From Bacillota bacterium (GTDB lineage: Bacteria > Bacillota > Bacilli > Bacillales > Cytobacillaceae): a stretch of 64,000 nucleotides of DNA. A program made the translations under genes and the position numbers. Where the stretch lies: contig JAUZPL010000003.1 in assembly GCA_030705955.1 (NCBI GenBank), positions 1 to 64,000 of the forward strand, written 5' to 3'. Below are positions 1 through 9,237 of this stretch, one piece after another. The notes beneath the pieces are model-generated. The model did not search any database and was not told the origin of the DNA. It saw only the letters and a list, made by a program, of their open reading frames with translations. Positions within the stretch are counted from its first letter, which is position 1. Every line of letters begins with the position of its first letter.

Positions 1-112
1 GCTTGCTTTCCGGGGGGCGTTCGCCGAGCCTCCTCGTCGCAAGCGCCTGCGGGGTCTCGCCTATAACGCTAATCCCCCCAGGAGTCAAGCACCTTCCGCT
101 CCAATCAACGAG
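1..112 (-). repeat. Copy A (truncated by window edge) of a ~120 bp GC-rich Bacillaceae-type dispersed repeat
   Basis: Reverse complement contains GACTCCTGgGGG...ATAGgCGAGACCcC...GAGGaggCTCGgc...CCCCGGAAAGC, matching copy B at 1583-1706 in opposite orientation. Confidence 0.6.
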
Positions 113-167
113 TATTCTTCTAATAATTGACCCGAAAATACTGATAAGTAAGCACTTTGAGTCTACT

Positions 168-1475
168 TCAAGCAATATGCCAAGTCCAAGTTGCCAGTTT
201 CTTTAAATTCATGGCAGCAAACGTAAGCATCGCCTGCATGGACAATTTTTTAAGACCTCTTAGGGTTGTCCATCGCATACCATGCTTTTCTTTAGCATCA
301 GCAAAAACACGTTCAATCGTTTCTTTGCGTTTATCATATATTTGTTTTATCTCATAATGGTGGCGTAAATGTTCTGCCTCTTCTAGGTAGGATTCCCAAA
401 TATGACGCTGAATGAGTTTTTCATGATTTTTACTTTCCGTACATTGTGAAAGAAAAGGACAATCTGAACAAATTGCTGGATTTGATTTATATTGGCGGTA
501 TCCCTCCCTCGTTGTTGTCGTGTATTTTAGTGCCTGCCCTTGCGGGCAGAGATAGCAATCATAATACTCATCGTAAACATAATCATACTTTCTGAAGAAT
601 CCATCTTTTGTTTTTGGACGTGTGTAAGGAAGGACAGGAAGCATCTGATTCTCTAACAGAAAGTTCGTGATTGCCGGTGTTTTATAGGCTGCATCAGCTG
701 CGACAGCGAGTGGCTTTTTTACCTTTTTGATTACCTTCTCAACAAGTGGCTGTAATATATGACTATCATGTACATTTCCCGGAGTCACGATTGTACCTAA
801 TACGAATCCCTTTTCATCCGTGGCTGCATGAAACGAATAAGCAAACTGTTTGGTTCGTTCATCTTTTACATAGTAACCACTCTCAGTGTCTGTCGTACTT
901 TCCTTTATCTCTTTCCATTCTTCTTTTTCAAACTTCTCAGGGGGAAATGGCTTTTTTCCATGTTCCTCACGATCTAGATTTAGTTCTAATTGAAGCTTCT
1001 TTTCATAAGCGCGCGTTTCTTTACGCACCACTTTCTTATCATACTTACGTTTATTGGCACTTGCCTTAACATGGGTGGAATCTACAAAGACATGATCAGC
1101 AGATAATAATCCTCTATCCATAATTTCTTTAAGAATATGATAGAAGATTTTTTCGAACACACCAGTATCATGATAACGACGCTCATAATTTTTACCGAAG
1201 GTAGAGAAGTGAGGGACTTCTGTGTAGAAACCAAACCCTAAAAACCAGAGATAGGCCACATTTGTTTCAATCTCTTTTATGGTTTGGCGCATGGAACGAA
1301 TGCCAAATATGTATTGTATGAATATCATCTTAAACAAAACTACTGGATCGATACTTGGACGACCGAGACCCGAATATAGATTTTCAACCAAAGGATAGAT
1401 AAACGAAAAATCGATAGCTGACTCAATCTTACGTACTAAGTGATCTTCAGGAACTAATTGATCGATAGTAAGCAT
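168..1475 (-). CDS. IS1182-family-like transposase
   Basis: 435 aa ORF; MLTIDQLVPEDHLVRKIESAIDFSFIYPLVENLYS...GRPSIDPVVLFKMIFIQYIFGIRSMRQTIKEIETN is typical of IS1182/IS4-like DDE transposases; C-terminal ERVFADAKEKHGMRWTTLRGLKK. Confidence 0.9.
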   Translation of the reverse strand: MLTIDQLVPEDHLVRKIESAIDFSFIYPLVENLYSGLGRPSIDPVVLFKMIFIQYIFGIRSMRQTIKEIETNVAYLWFLGFGFYTEVPHFSTFGKNYERRYHDTGVFEKIFYHILKEIMDRGLLSADHVFVDSTHVKASANKRKYDKKVVRKETRAYEKKLQLELNLDREEHGKKPFPPEKFEKEEWKEIKESTTDTESGYYVKDERTKQFAYSFHAATDEKGFVLGTIVTPGNVHDSHILQPLVEKVIKKVKKPLAVAADAAYKTPAITNFLLENQMLPVLPYTRPKTKDGFFRKYDYVYDEYYDCYLCPQGQALKYTTTTREGYRQYKSNPAICSDCPFLSQCTESKNHEKLIQRHIWESYLEEAEHLRHHYEIKQIYDKRKETIERVFADAKEKHGMRWTTLRGLKKLSMQAMLTFAAMNLKKLATWTWHIA

Positions 1476-1582
1476 TTCTAACTGTTCACGTTCATTGGAT
1501 TGGTTTTAGTCATCATGGTTCATCACTCCTGGAATATTACTTTATTTATTCTAAATTTGAGACTTTTTTAATTGATTGAAAC

Positions 1583-1706
1583 GAAGGGTGGCGACTCCTG
1601 CGGGAAAAGCGGGATAGTCGAGACCTCAGGACTCTAGCGCAGCGAGGGAAGCGGCTCGGCCCCGCCCGCGGAAAGCGTCCACCCGTAGTGGAAATCAACT
1701 TTTCTA
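1583..1706 (+). repeat. Copy B of ~120 bp dispersed repeat
   Basis: ggcgactcctgcgggaaaagcgggatagtcgagacc...gcggctcggccccgcccgcggaaagcg...gtggaaatcaac; same family as copy A. Confidence 0.6.
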
Positions 1707-1735
1707 ATTGCTCATTTTCTATTTTAAAAGAAAAA

Positions 1736-1812
1736 AGACTGTAGACAAACTCGAAATTCTTCGAGTTTGTCTACAGTCTGAAAGCTTGAGAATTTCACTA
1801 TTCTCAAGCTTT
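1736..1812 (-). terminator. Tandem hairpins downstream of degV
   Basis: 20-bp perfect arms AGACTGTAGACAAACTCGAA/TTCGAGTTTGTCTACAGTCT (1736-1779) followed by a T-run on the minus strand; second hairpin AAAGCTTGAGAAT/ATTCTCAAGCTTT (1781-1812). Confidence 0.8.
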
Positions 1813-1829
1813 TTCTTTAAGTAATTTTA

Positions 1830-2657
1830 TTAAAAGGAAACGATCATCCCGCCTTTTCCTGCATAGGTTCCCATTGTTGCTCCCATGTAGTTAATAAGAA
1901 TGTCTTTAGGGTGAAATTGCAGTATTAATTCTTGTTTTAATGCTTCTGCTTCCTCTACATTGCCTGTATGCGTAATACCAAAAGTAATGTTGGTAAAATC
2001 AGTTTTTCTTTCGCGGATAATTTCAAGTGCTCTCCTTTGGGCTTTCTTCTTACCTCTTACTTTTTCAAGTATTTCTACCTTACCGCCTTCAACTCTCTCC
2101 AAAATGACTTTAATATTAAGAATCTTGGCTAAGGAACCTTGAAATCTGCTTAAGCGTCCACCCTTTACAATATTCTCTAATGTATCCAAAAGTACAAAAA
2201 TATTCATGTTTTTTCTATAGTCTGAAAGGTTCGAGATAATTTCCTCTATTGTATGCCCTTTTTGAGCAAGTTCAGCTGCACGGATAATTTGTAGTCCATG
2301 ACCTAAAGATCCAGCAAGCGTATCAAAGATTGTTACGTTGGCACTCGAAAGTTCTTTTCCAATACAGGCTGATTGATAGGTTCCGCTTAGCCCAGATGAA
2401 ATGGTAAGGCAAAGAAGTTCATGCTCGGAGCTGAATGTGGAGAAAACGTCCGCAAAAGCCGAAGGCGCGGGCTGCGATGTTTTTGGAAGCTCATCTGAGG
2501 AAAACATTTTTGTAAAAAAGTCCTTTGGTGTAAGGTCAACACCCTCCAAATAATCTTGATGCCCCAATTTGATGATTAACGGAACAATCGTGATATCATA
2601 TTTTTCAATTAGATTATATGGAAGATCAGATGAACTATCAGTAATGATTTTAATCAT
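1830..2657 (-). CDS. DegV family (fatty-acid-binding) protein
   Basis: 275 aa; MIKIITDSSSDLPYNLIEKYDITIVPL... and TISSGLSGTYQSA DegV signatures. Confidence 0.93.
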   Translation of the reverse strand: MIKIITDSSSDLPYNLIEKYDITIVPLIIKLGHQDYLEGVDLTPKDFFTKMFSSDELPKTSQPAPSAFADVFSTFSSEHELLCLTISSGLSGTYQSACIGKELSSANVTIFDTLAGSLGHGLQIIRAAELAQKGHTIEEIISNLSDYRKNMNIFVLLDTLENIVKGGRLSRFQGSLAKILNIKVILERVEGGKVEILEKVRGKKKAQRRALEIIRERKTDFTNITFGITHTGNVEEAEALKQELILQFHPKDILINYMGATMGTYAGKGGMIVSF

Positions 2658-2794
2658 TGTATCTCATCCTTACCTTTTCATAAATTGGAAATAATATTAA
2701 CTCTATTATAACGTTTGTGTTATTTTTCCACTACCTATGATATTATTTGCACCGCACTTTTTCATTCTTTCGAAACACAAAATATTATTCAAAT

Positions 2795-2813
2795 GATAAT
2801 GACTTAGATTCTC
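2795..2813 (+). promoter_or_regulatory. Candidate Fur box
   Basis: GATAATGACTTAGATTCTC matches 13/19 positions of GATAATGATAATCATTATC, counted by eye. Confidence 0.35.
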
Positions 2814-3014
2814 ATGCCATTTATAAAGTAAGTGCTTACTGGAATTAGCCTTAAGTTTAAGTTATAAAAAAATAAAAAATATTATATTTAAAAAAAATTT
2901 TATTGTTGACAAGCTTCGACAAAAAGGTAAGAATAATATATGCCATAATATTCATAAAATTCATCATATTACTAAATATCTGTTAAATCGGACAATTGTT
3001 AGGTAGGTGTGGAT

Positions 3015-4028
3015 ATGAGTAAAGAACCTATTCTTAAAATAAAAGACTTAAAAGTGTCTTTTCAATCACAAAAAAAGTTTATCCCTGCAGTGGATGGAAT
3101 CAGTTTTGAATTAAAGGAAGGTGAGATTCTTGGAATTGTAGGTGAATCAGGTAGTGGAAAAAGTGTAACTTCCTTAACTGCCATGGGATTAATTCCAACT
3201 CCGCCAGGAAAGGTGGAGAAAGGGGAAATTATTTTTGATAACAAGGATTTAACTACATTATCTGAAAAAGAATGGAGAAAAATTCGGGGAAACCAAATCT
3301 CTATGATTTTTCAAGAGCCAATGACATCTTTAAATCCATTGTTTACGGTTGGTAATCAATTAGTGGAAGCCATTCGCCTACATACCGACCTTTCTAAAAA
3401 GGCAGCAAATAACCGCTCTATTGAACTATTAAAGTTAGTTGGGATTCCTAGAGCTGAAGGAATTATTAAAGAGTATCCGCACCAGCTCTCAGGTGGAATG
3501 AGACAAAGGGTTATGATCGCAATGGCGATGGCCTGTAATCCTAAAATACTTATTGCAGATGAACCAACAACAGCACTGGATGTTACGATTCAGGCACAAA
3601 TCCTGGCATTAATGAAAGATCTTAATAAGAAAACAGAGACATCTATTATTCTTATTACTCATGATTTAGGTGTTGTCTCCGAAATTTGTGAACGTGTTAT
3701 CGTCATGTACTCGGGCCAAATTGTGGAACAAGGGGATGTTCGGACTATCCTGAAGGATCCAAAACATCCATATACGAAAGGTTTGTTGAAATCAGTTCCT
3801 GATTTAAGAGGAAAGAAAGATCGGCTTTATAGTATTCCTGGAAGTGTACCAACACCAGGAACCATACATCAGGGTTGCCGATTTGCCGATAGATGTTCAG
3901 AAAGCTTTGGCAGGTGCCGCATGGAATCCCCAGAGCTATATCAAACTGAAAAGGCTGGTCATGAAGTAAGATGCTTTTTACACACCGTAACGGAAAGGAG
4001 TGACAATCATGTCGAAGTTACTTCTTGA
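3015..4028 (+). CDS. Peptide ABC transporter ATP-binding protein (DppD/OppD type)
   Basis: Walker A GESGSGKS, signature LSGGMRQR, Walker B ILIADEPTTALD; C-terminal CRFADRC. ATG at 3015. Confidence 0.93.
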   Translation: MSKEPILKIKDLKVSFQSQKKFIPAVDGISFELKEGEILGIVGESGSGKSVTSLTAMGLIPTPPGKVEKGEIIFDNKDLTTLSEKEWRKIRGNQISMIFQEPMTSLNPLFTVGNQLVEAIRLHTDLSKKAANNRSIELLKLVGIPRAEGIIKEYPHQLSGGMRQRVMIAMAMACNPKILIADEPTTALDVTIQAQILALMKDLNKKTETSIILITHDLGVVSEICERVIVMYSGQIVEQGDVRTILKDPKHPYTKGLLKSVPDLRGKKDRLYSIPGSVPTPGTIHQGCRFADRCSESFGRCRMESPELYQTEKAGHEVRCFLHTVTERSDNHVEVTS

Positions 4029-4977
4029 GGTAGATGGATTGAAAAAATACTTTCCCATTACAGATGGACTTTTTGGAAGGAAAAAGGGAGAAGTAAAAGC
4101 GGTTGATGATGTTTCTTTTAATGTGAAAAAAGGAGAAACATTAGGAATTGTTGGAGAGAGTGGCTGTGGAAAATCAACCACTGGAAGATTACTTATGCGT
4201 TTAATCGAGGCAAGTGAAGGAAAGATTGTTTTTGAAGATAAGGAGATTACGAGCCTTTCAAAAACGGAGTTAAGAAAAGTACGCAGAGATATTCAAATGG
4301 TGTTTCAGGATCCATATGCTTCATTGAATCCACGCCATTCAGTTGAGCAGATACTGGAAGAGCCGCTTATTGTTCACGGAATTGGTTCTAAGGAAGAACG
4401 GAAGAAACGTGTGAAGGAAATGCTTGAGGTTGTAGGGCTGAGCAGCTACCATGCGAGAAGATATCCTCATCAATTTAGTGGTGGTCAACGGCAAAGAATT
4501 GGGATTGCCAAAGCGCTCATGACAAAACCAAAGCTAATTATAGCGGATGAGCCAGTATCAGCACTTGATGTGTCCATTCAAGCCCAAGTCCTAAATCTAA
4601 TGAAGGATATTCAAAAGGAATTTCAACTAACCTACATATTTATCGCACACGATTTAGGGGTTGTTCGCCATATTAGTGACAGAGTGGCTGTTATGTATCT
4701 TGGTAGATTGATAGAGCTTGCTGAAAGTGAAGAGCTATATGAAAATCCTTTGCACCCTTATACAAAGGCCCTTCTATCTGCAGTACCAGTGCCGGATCCA
4801 GATTTAAAGAAGGAAACGGTTTTAATTGAAGGGGAGCTTCCGAGCCCAGCAAATCCACCTTCTGGATGTGCCTTTCATACAAGGTGCACGGAGTGTATGG
4901 AAATCTGTAAAACAACAAGACCTACAGAAAGAAATATAAATGGTCATTATGTAGCATGCCACTTATTTAATGAGTAA
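4009..4977 (+). CDS. Peptide ABC transporter ATP-binding protein (DppF/OppF type)
   Basis: GESGCGKST, FSGGQRQRIGIAKAL, ADEPVSALDVSIQAQ; start overlaps the upstream gene. Confidence 0.93.
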   Translation: MSKLLLEVDGLKKYFPITDGLFGRKKGEVKAVDDVSFNVKKGETLGIVGESGCGKSTTGRLLMRLIEASEGKIVFEDKEITSLSKTELRKVRRDIQMVFQDPYASLNPRHSVEQILEEPLIVHGIGSKEERKKRVKEMLEVVGLSSYHARRYPHQFSGGQRQRIGIAKALMTKPKLIIADEPVSALDVSIQAQVLNLMKDIQKEFQLTYIFIAHDLGVVRHISDRVAVMYLGRLIELAESEELYENPLHPYTKALLSAVPVPDPDLKKETVLIEGELPSPANPPSGCAFHTRCTECMEICKTTRPTERNINGHYVACHLFNE

Positions 4978-5027
4978 AATGCTGCGTTTTTGATAAAAAA
5001 AGAAAAAAATTGGAGGTTAAAAGACAT

Positions 5028-6626
5028 ATGACAAAAACACTTAAATGGCTGTTGATTTCAATCTTAGCCGTCAGTATGTTCCTTGTTGGCTGTGGCAGCA
5101 AAACAAATGGAACGGCTGGAAGCAAAAAGACCGCTCCTAAAAAGGATACCTTAGTATTCGCACGTGGCGGTGATTCTACTTCCCTAGATCCAATCACTAC
5201 AACAGAAGGGGAAACATTTAAAGTCACTCAAAACATTTTTGAAACCTTGCTTACATATGGTAAACAAGATACAACCATCCATCCCGGTCTTGCAAAAAGC
5301 TGGACTGTCAGCCCAGACGGCTTAACCTATACCTTCAAATTACAGCAAGGTGTTAAGTTCCAAGATGGAACCGATTTTAATGCAGATGCCGTTGTCTTTA
5401 ACTTCGACCGTTGGATGAACGGAGATTCTGATAAATTCCCGTACTATACCATGTTTGGCGGGTATAAGAAGGATGCAGGGCATGTTATTAAAGAAGTAAA
5501 AGCTGTTGATGCAAATACTGTTCAATTTGTATTAAAACGCTCGCAAGCTCCATTCTTAAAGAACTTAGCGATGTCTCCATTTGGAATTGCAAGTCCTACA
5601 GCCGTTCAAAAGTGGGGAGATAAATTCAGAGAACATCCAGTTGGAACAGGTCCATTTAAATTTGTTGAATGGAAGCAAAATGATCATATCACTTTAGAGA
5701 AAAATCCGGATTATTGGCAAAAAGGATTACCAAAGTTAAATAAAGTTATTTTCCGTGTAATTCCTGATAATACAGCAAGACTTAATGCACTCGCAAATGG
5801 TGAAGTGGATTTAATGGATGGCCTTAATAATTCTGATGAAGCCACAGTTAAATCAAATTCTAATTTACAGGTAATTGAGCGTCCATCTATGAACGTTGGA
5901 TACCTAGCGTTTACAGTAACTCGTAAGCCATTTGATAATAAACTTGTACGACAAGCCTTGAATATGGCTGTTGATAAAAAGTCTATTATTCAATCATTCT
6001 ATGGCGGCCAGGCTATTCCTGCCAAAAACCCAATGCCTCCATCCATTGAAGGCTACAATGATGCAGTCCAAGAATATCCATACGATTTAGACAAAGCAAA
6101 ACAACTTTTAGTTCAAGCCGGATATCCAAAAGGATTTACGATGGATTTATGGGCAATGCCTGTAGCCCGTCCTTACATGCCTGAAGCTCAAAAAGTTGCA
6201 GAGGTTATTCAAGAAAGCTTTAGCAAGATTGGTGTAAAAGCAAACATTAAAACTGTGGACTGGGCTACTTATTTAGACAAAGCAGCAAAAGGTCAATTTG
6301 ATGCCTTTATGTTAGGCTGGACTGGTGATAATGGAGATGCAGATAACTTCTTATACACCTTGCTAGATAAAGATAGCATCGGAAGCAATAACTATTCTTA
6401 CTATAGCAATGACCAGCTTCATAATATCTTAATTCAAGCACAGACAGAAAGTGATCAAACAAAACGTAATGATCTATACAAACAAGCCCAAGTAATCATT
6501 CATGACGATGCTCCATGGATTCCGCTTGTTCACTCTACACCGCTTTTAGCTGCAACAAAGGATCTTACAGGATATGTACCACATCCTACAGGTTCAGAAG
6601 TATTGTCAAACGTAGAATTTAAGTAA
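5028..6626 (+). CDS. Peptide ABC transporter substrate-binding lipoprotein (DppA-like)
   Basis: Lipobox LVGCGS; SBP family 5; LGWTGDNGDADNFLYTLL motif as in DppA-type proteins; RBS tggagg. Confidence 0.92.
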   Translation: MTKTLKWLLISILAVSMFLVGCGSKTNGTAGSKKTAPKKDTLVFARGGDSTSLDPITTTEGETFKVTQNIFETLLTYGKQDTTIHPGLAKSWTVSPDGLTYTFKLQQGVKFQDGTDFNADAVVFNFDRWMNGDSDKFPYYTMFGGYKKDAGHVIKEVKAVDANTVQFVLKRSQAPFLKNLAMSPFGIASPTAVQKWGDKFREHPVGTGPFKFVEWKQNDHITLEKNPDYWQKGLPKLNKVIFRVIPDNTARLNALANGEVDLMDGLNNSDEATVKSNSNLQVIERPSMNVGYLAFTVTRKPFDNKLVRQALNMAVDKKSIIQSFYGGQAIPAKNPMPPSIEGYNDAVQEYPYDLDKAKQLLVQAGYPKGFTMDLWAMPVARPYMPEAQKVAEVIQESFSKIGVKANIKTVDWATYLDKAAKGQFDAFMLGWTGDNGDADNFLYTLLDKDSIGSNNYSYYSNDQLHNILIQAQTESDQTKRNDLYKQAQVIIHDDAPWIPLVHSTPLLAATKDLTGYVPHPTGSEVLSNVEFK

Positions 6627-6635
6627 TCCTTTACG

Positions 6636-6660
6636 AAAGGGGAGGGACGCCCTCCCCTTT
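6636..6660 (+). terminator. Intra-operonic GC-rich stem-loop between SBP and permease genes
   Basis: AAAGGGGAGGG-ACG-CCCTCCCCTTT, 11-bp perfect arms then TT. Confidence 0.75.
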
Positions 6661-6689
6661 TGTAAATGTTATGAAAAGAGGTGGAAAGG

Positions 6690-7697
6690 TTGTTAACATA
6701 TTCGGTACGCCGTGTGCTTTCATTAATACCCGTTTTGTTTGGAATGACCATTGTTGTTTTTTCCATCATTCATGCCATTCCAGGGAACCCTGCGCAAATT
6801 ATACTCGGGCAAAGGGCAACGAAAGAAGCCATAGCAACCTTAACAAAGCAATTGGGATTAGATAAGCCGTGGTACATACAGTATTTTCATTATCTTAACT
6901 CGCTCCTTCATGGAGATTTAGGAACCTCCTTAAGAACAAGAGGTCCCATTAATCAAGAAATTTGGCCTTATTTGGCAGCTACTGCTGAATTAGCTGTTGC
7001 CGCAATGTTGATTGCAGTCATTATAGGTGTCAATGCTGGGATTATTAGCGCTTGGTTTTCAAAATCCTGGTTTGACTATATTGCTATGGTGCTTGCTTTA
7101 ATTGGTGTGTCTATGCCTATTTTTTGGCTTGGTTTAATGGAACAATGGGGATTTTCAATCCATTTAGGGTGGTTTCCAACCACCGGAAGAGAGGATGTTC
7201 GAGATCCTGTTTCAGCCATAACCAATTTTTATTTAATAGATACTTTATTAAATGGAAGATATGATCAATTTATTGTTGTTCTAAAGCATCTTGTCTTGCC
7301 AAGCTGTGCTCTTGCCACTATACCAATGGCGATTATTGCACGAATGACACGCGCCACGATGATAGAGGTTATGAAATCTGATTTTATCCGTACCGCCCGT
7401 GCAAAAGGGTTACGGATGTTCTGGGTGGTCTACAAGCATTCCTTAAAAAATGCAGTTATTCCTGTCCTTACTGTAATTGGTTTACAAACAGGCCTTCTTT
7501 TAGGTGGAGCCATCTTAACTGAAACGATTTTTGGATGGCCCGGAATTGGAAGATATTTATATGATGCAATTGGATACCGTGACTATCCAGTTATTCAATC
7601 TGGAATTTTATTGATTGCGGCTATCTTTGTTTTAATTAACTTTATTGTGGATTTGCTATATGTCATCGTTGATCCGAGAATTAAATATTCCAAATAG
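6690..7697 (+). CDS. Peptide ABC transporter permease (DppB type)
   Basis: MLTYSVRRVLSLIPVLFGMTIVVFSIIHAIPGNPA; BPD permease EAA region; probable TTG start at 6690 behind gaggtgg. Confidence 0.92.
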   Translation: MLTYSVRRVLSLIPVLFGMTIVVFSIIHAIPGNPAQIILGQRATKEAIATLTKQLGLDKPWYIQYFHYLNSLLHGDLGTSLRTRGPINQEIWPYLAATAELAVAAMLIAVIIGVNAGIISAWFSKSWFDYIAMVLALIGVSMPIFWLGLMEQWGFSIHLGWFPTTGREDVRDPVSAITNFYLIDTLLNGRYDQFIVVLKHLVLPSCALATIPMAIIARMTRATMIEVMKSDFIRTARAKGLRMFWVVYKHSLKNAVIPVLTVIGLQTGLLLGGAILTETIFGWPGIGRYLYDAIGYRDYPVIQSGILLIAAIFVLINFIVDLLYVIVDPRIKYSK

Positions 7698-7715
7698 GTG
7701 AAGGAGGGATTTAAC

Positions 7716-8615
7716 ATGGCTGAGCTTGCAAAAAACATGATGGAAATAGAATCGAAACCTGTTGAAGAAAAGCTGACACCTCCTTGGAAGGAAGCATGGA
7801 AATCATTTTGTAAAAATCGATTAGCTTTAATCGGGTTAGGAATTGTTATTTTTTTCATCCTCATCGCTTTCCTTGCACCATATGTTGCCCCATTTGGTTA
7901 TAAAGAGCAGCATTTAGCAGATCGAATGATGCCCCCTTCTAGTAAGCACTGGTTTGGTACTGATGACTTTGGCAGGGATATCTTTACCCGCATTTTATAT
8001 GGCGCAAGAATCTCATTATGGGTTGGGTTTTTCTCAGTACTAGGGTCAGTTGTGATTGGAACAATATTGGGGATAATTTCAGGATATTATGGAGGTTTGG
8101 TAGATGCCATCATATCCCGGATTTTTGATATTATGCTTGCTTTTCCAAGTACGCTACTAGCGATTGCTGTCGTGGCAATCCTTGGACCATCTTTACAAAA
8201 TGCCCTTATTGCTATTGCCGTAGTCAATGTTCCTAACTTCGGAAGGCTAGTACGTTCAAAGGTACTGAGTGTAAAGCAAGAGGAATATATTATGGCTGCA
8301 CGAGCTGTTGGAATGAGAGATACCCGCATTCTTTTTTATCATATTCTGCCTAACAGTATTTCTCCAGTTATTGTACAAGCAACATTGGCTATTGCAACTG
8401 CTATCATTGAGGCAGCCGCTTTAGGCTTTCTTGGATTGGGTGCACAGCCTCCTACACCGGAATGGGGGAAAATGCTTGCCGATTCTAAGGAATATCTTGT
8501 TCAAGCCCCTTGGACACTATTCTTTCCAGGGATCGCCATCATGCTGACAGTATTGGGATTTAACCTTATGGGTGATGGACTTCAAGATGTACTTGATCCA
8601 AAACTGAAACAGTAA
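7716..8615 (+). CDS. Peptide ABC transporter permease (DppC type)
   Basis: HWFGTDDFGRDIFTRILYGARISL and EAAALGFLGLGAQPPTPEWG; ATG 7716 behind aaggaggg. Confidence 0.92.
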   Translation: MAELAKNMMEIESKPVEEKLTPPWKEAWKSFCKNRLALIGLGIVIFFILIAFLAPYVAPFGYKEQHLADRMMPPSSKHWFGTDDFGRDIFTRILYGARISLWVGFFSVLGSVVIGTILGIISGYYGGLVDAIISRIFDIMLAFPSTLLAIAVVAILGPSLQNALIAIAVVNVPNFGRLVRSKVLSVKQEEYIMAARAVGMRDTRILFYHILPNSISPVIVQATLAIATAIIEAAALGFLGLGAQPPTPEWGKMLADSKEYLVQAPWTLFFPGIAIMLTVLGFNLMGDGLQDVLDPKLKQ

Positions 8616-8744
8616 ATGTAGGAGACCTAAGTAAAGGTCTCCTTCTTTATGTCATCGATTCGAATATTCGTTTATATTTTAAAAAGATAGTGTGTATGTT
8701 ACGATTAACTCACAAATGTCAGTAGTAAGTGAGGTAGTAAAGAC

Positions 8745-9167
8745 ATGGATATACATTCTTTAGAAACCCTTGAGTTGGAATTAGCCATCCTTATTCGTCG
8801 TTATACATCAGTTTCAACTTATAAAAAGATTGGCAATCTTGATCGGTCAGCATATCTTTTATTACACCATCTAACCTCCCATGGGCCTACTGGGGTAAAA
8901 GCCTTGGCAGAGGAATTTCGTTTGGATATTTCTACTGTAAGCAGACAGACAGCAGCTCTTGAGCAAAAAGGGTATGTGCATAGAATACCTGATCACTTAG
9001 ATAGAAGAGCTTACTACTTGCAAATAACAGATTTAGGAACAAAGGAATTTTATGAAAATAAGAATGCAAGGTTAAATAGAATTGAAGAACTATTGAAAGA
9101 GTGGACTGAAGAAGAACGTAAAGTTTTTGGAGAACTATTGCGGAAATATAATCGTTCAACCAATTAA
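8745..9167 (+). CDS. MarR family transcriptional regulator
   Basis: 140 aa winged helix: VKALAEEFRLDISTVSRQTAALEQKGYVHRIPDHLDRRAYYLQITDLG. Confidence 0.9.
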   Translation: MDIHSLETLELELAILIRRYTSVSTYKKIGNLDRSAYLLLHHLTSHGPTGVKALAEEFRLDISTVSRQTAALEQKGYVHRIPDHLDRRAYYLQITDLGTKEFYENKNARLNRIEELLKEWTEEERKVFGELLRKYNRSTN

Positions 9168-9182
9168 CTGCCTACTTGAATT

Positions 9183-9205
9183 ACCCGTGAATTCACGGGT
9201 GTTTT
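9183..9205 (+). terminator. Short terminator after marR-like gene
   Basis: Perfect 18-bp palindrome ACCCGTGAATTCACGGGT (9183-9200) then gTTTT. Confidence 0.6.
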
Positions 9206-9237
9206 CTCCTAAAGGAAAATTTGAAAGGGGACATTGG

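Noticed and set aside
2826-2839. Palindrome AGTAAG-TG-CTTACT between degV and the dpp-like operon
   Set aside because: Only 6-bp arms, no linked regulator; too weak to call
3009-8615. Nickel/metallophore (Nik/Cnt) assignment for the ABC operon
   Set aside because: SBP motifs resemble DppA-type peptide binders; no metallophore synthesis genes nearby
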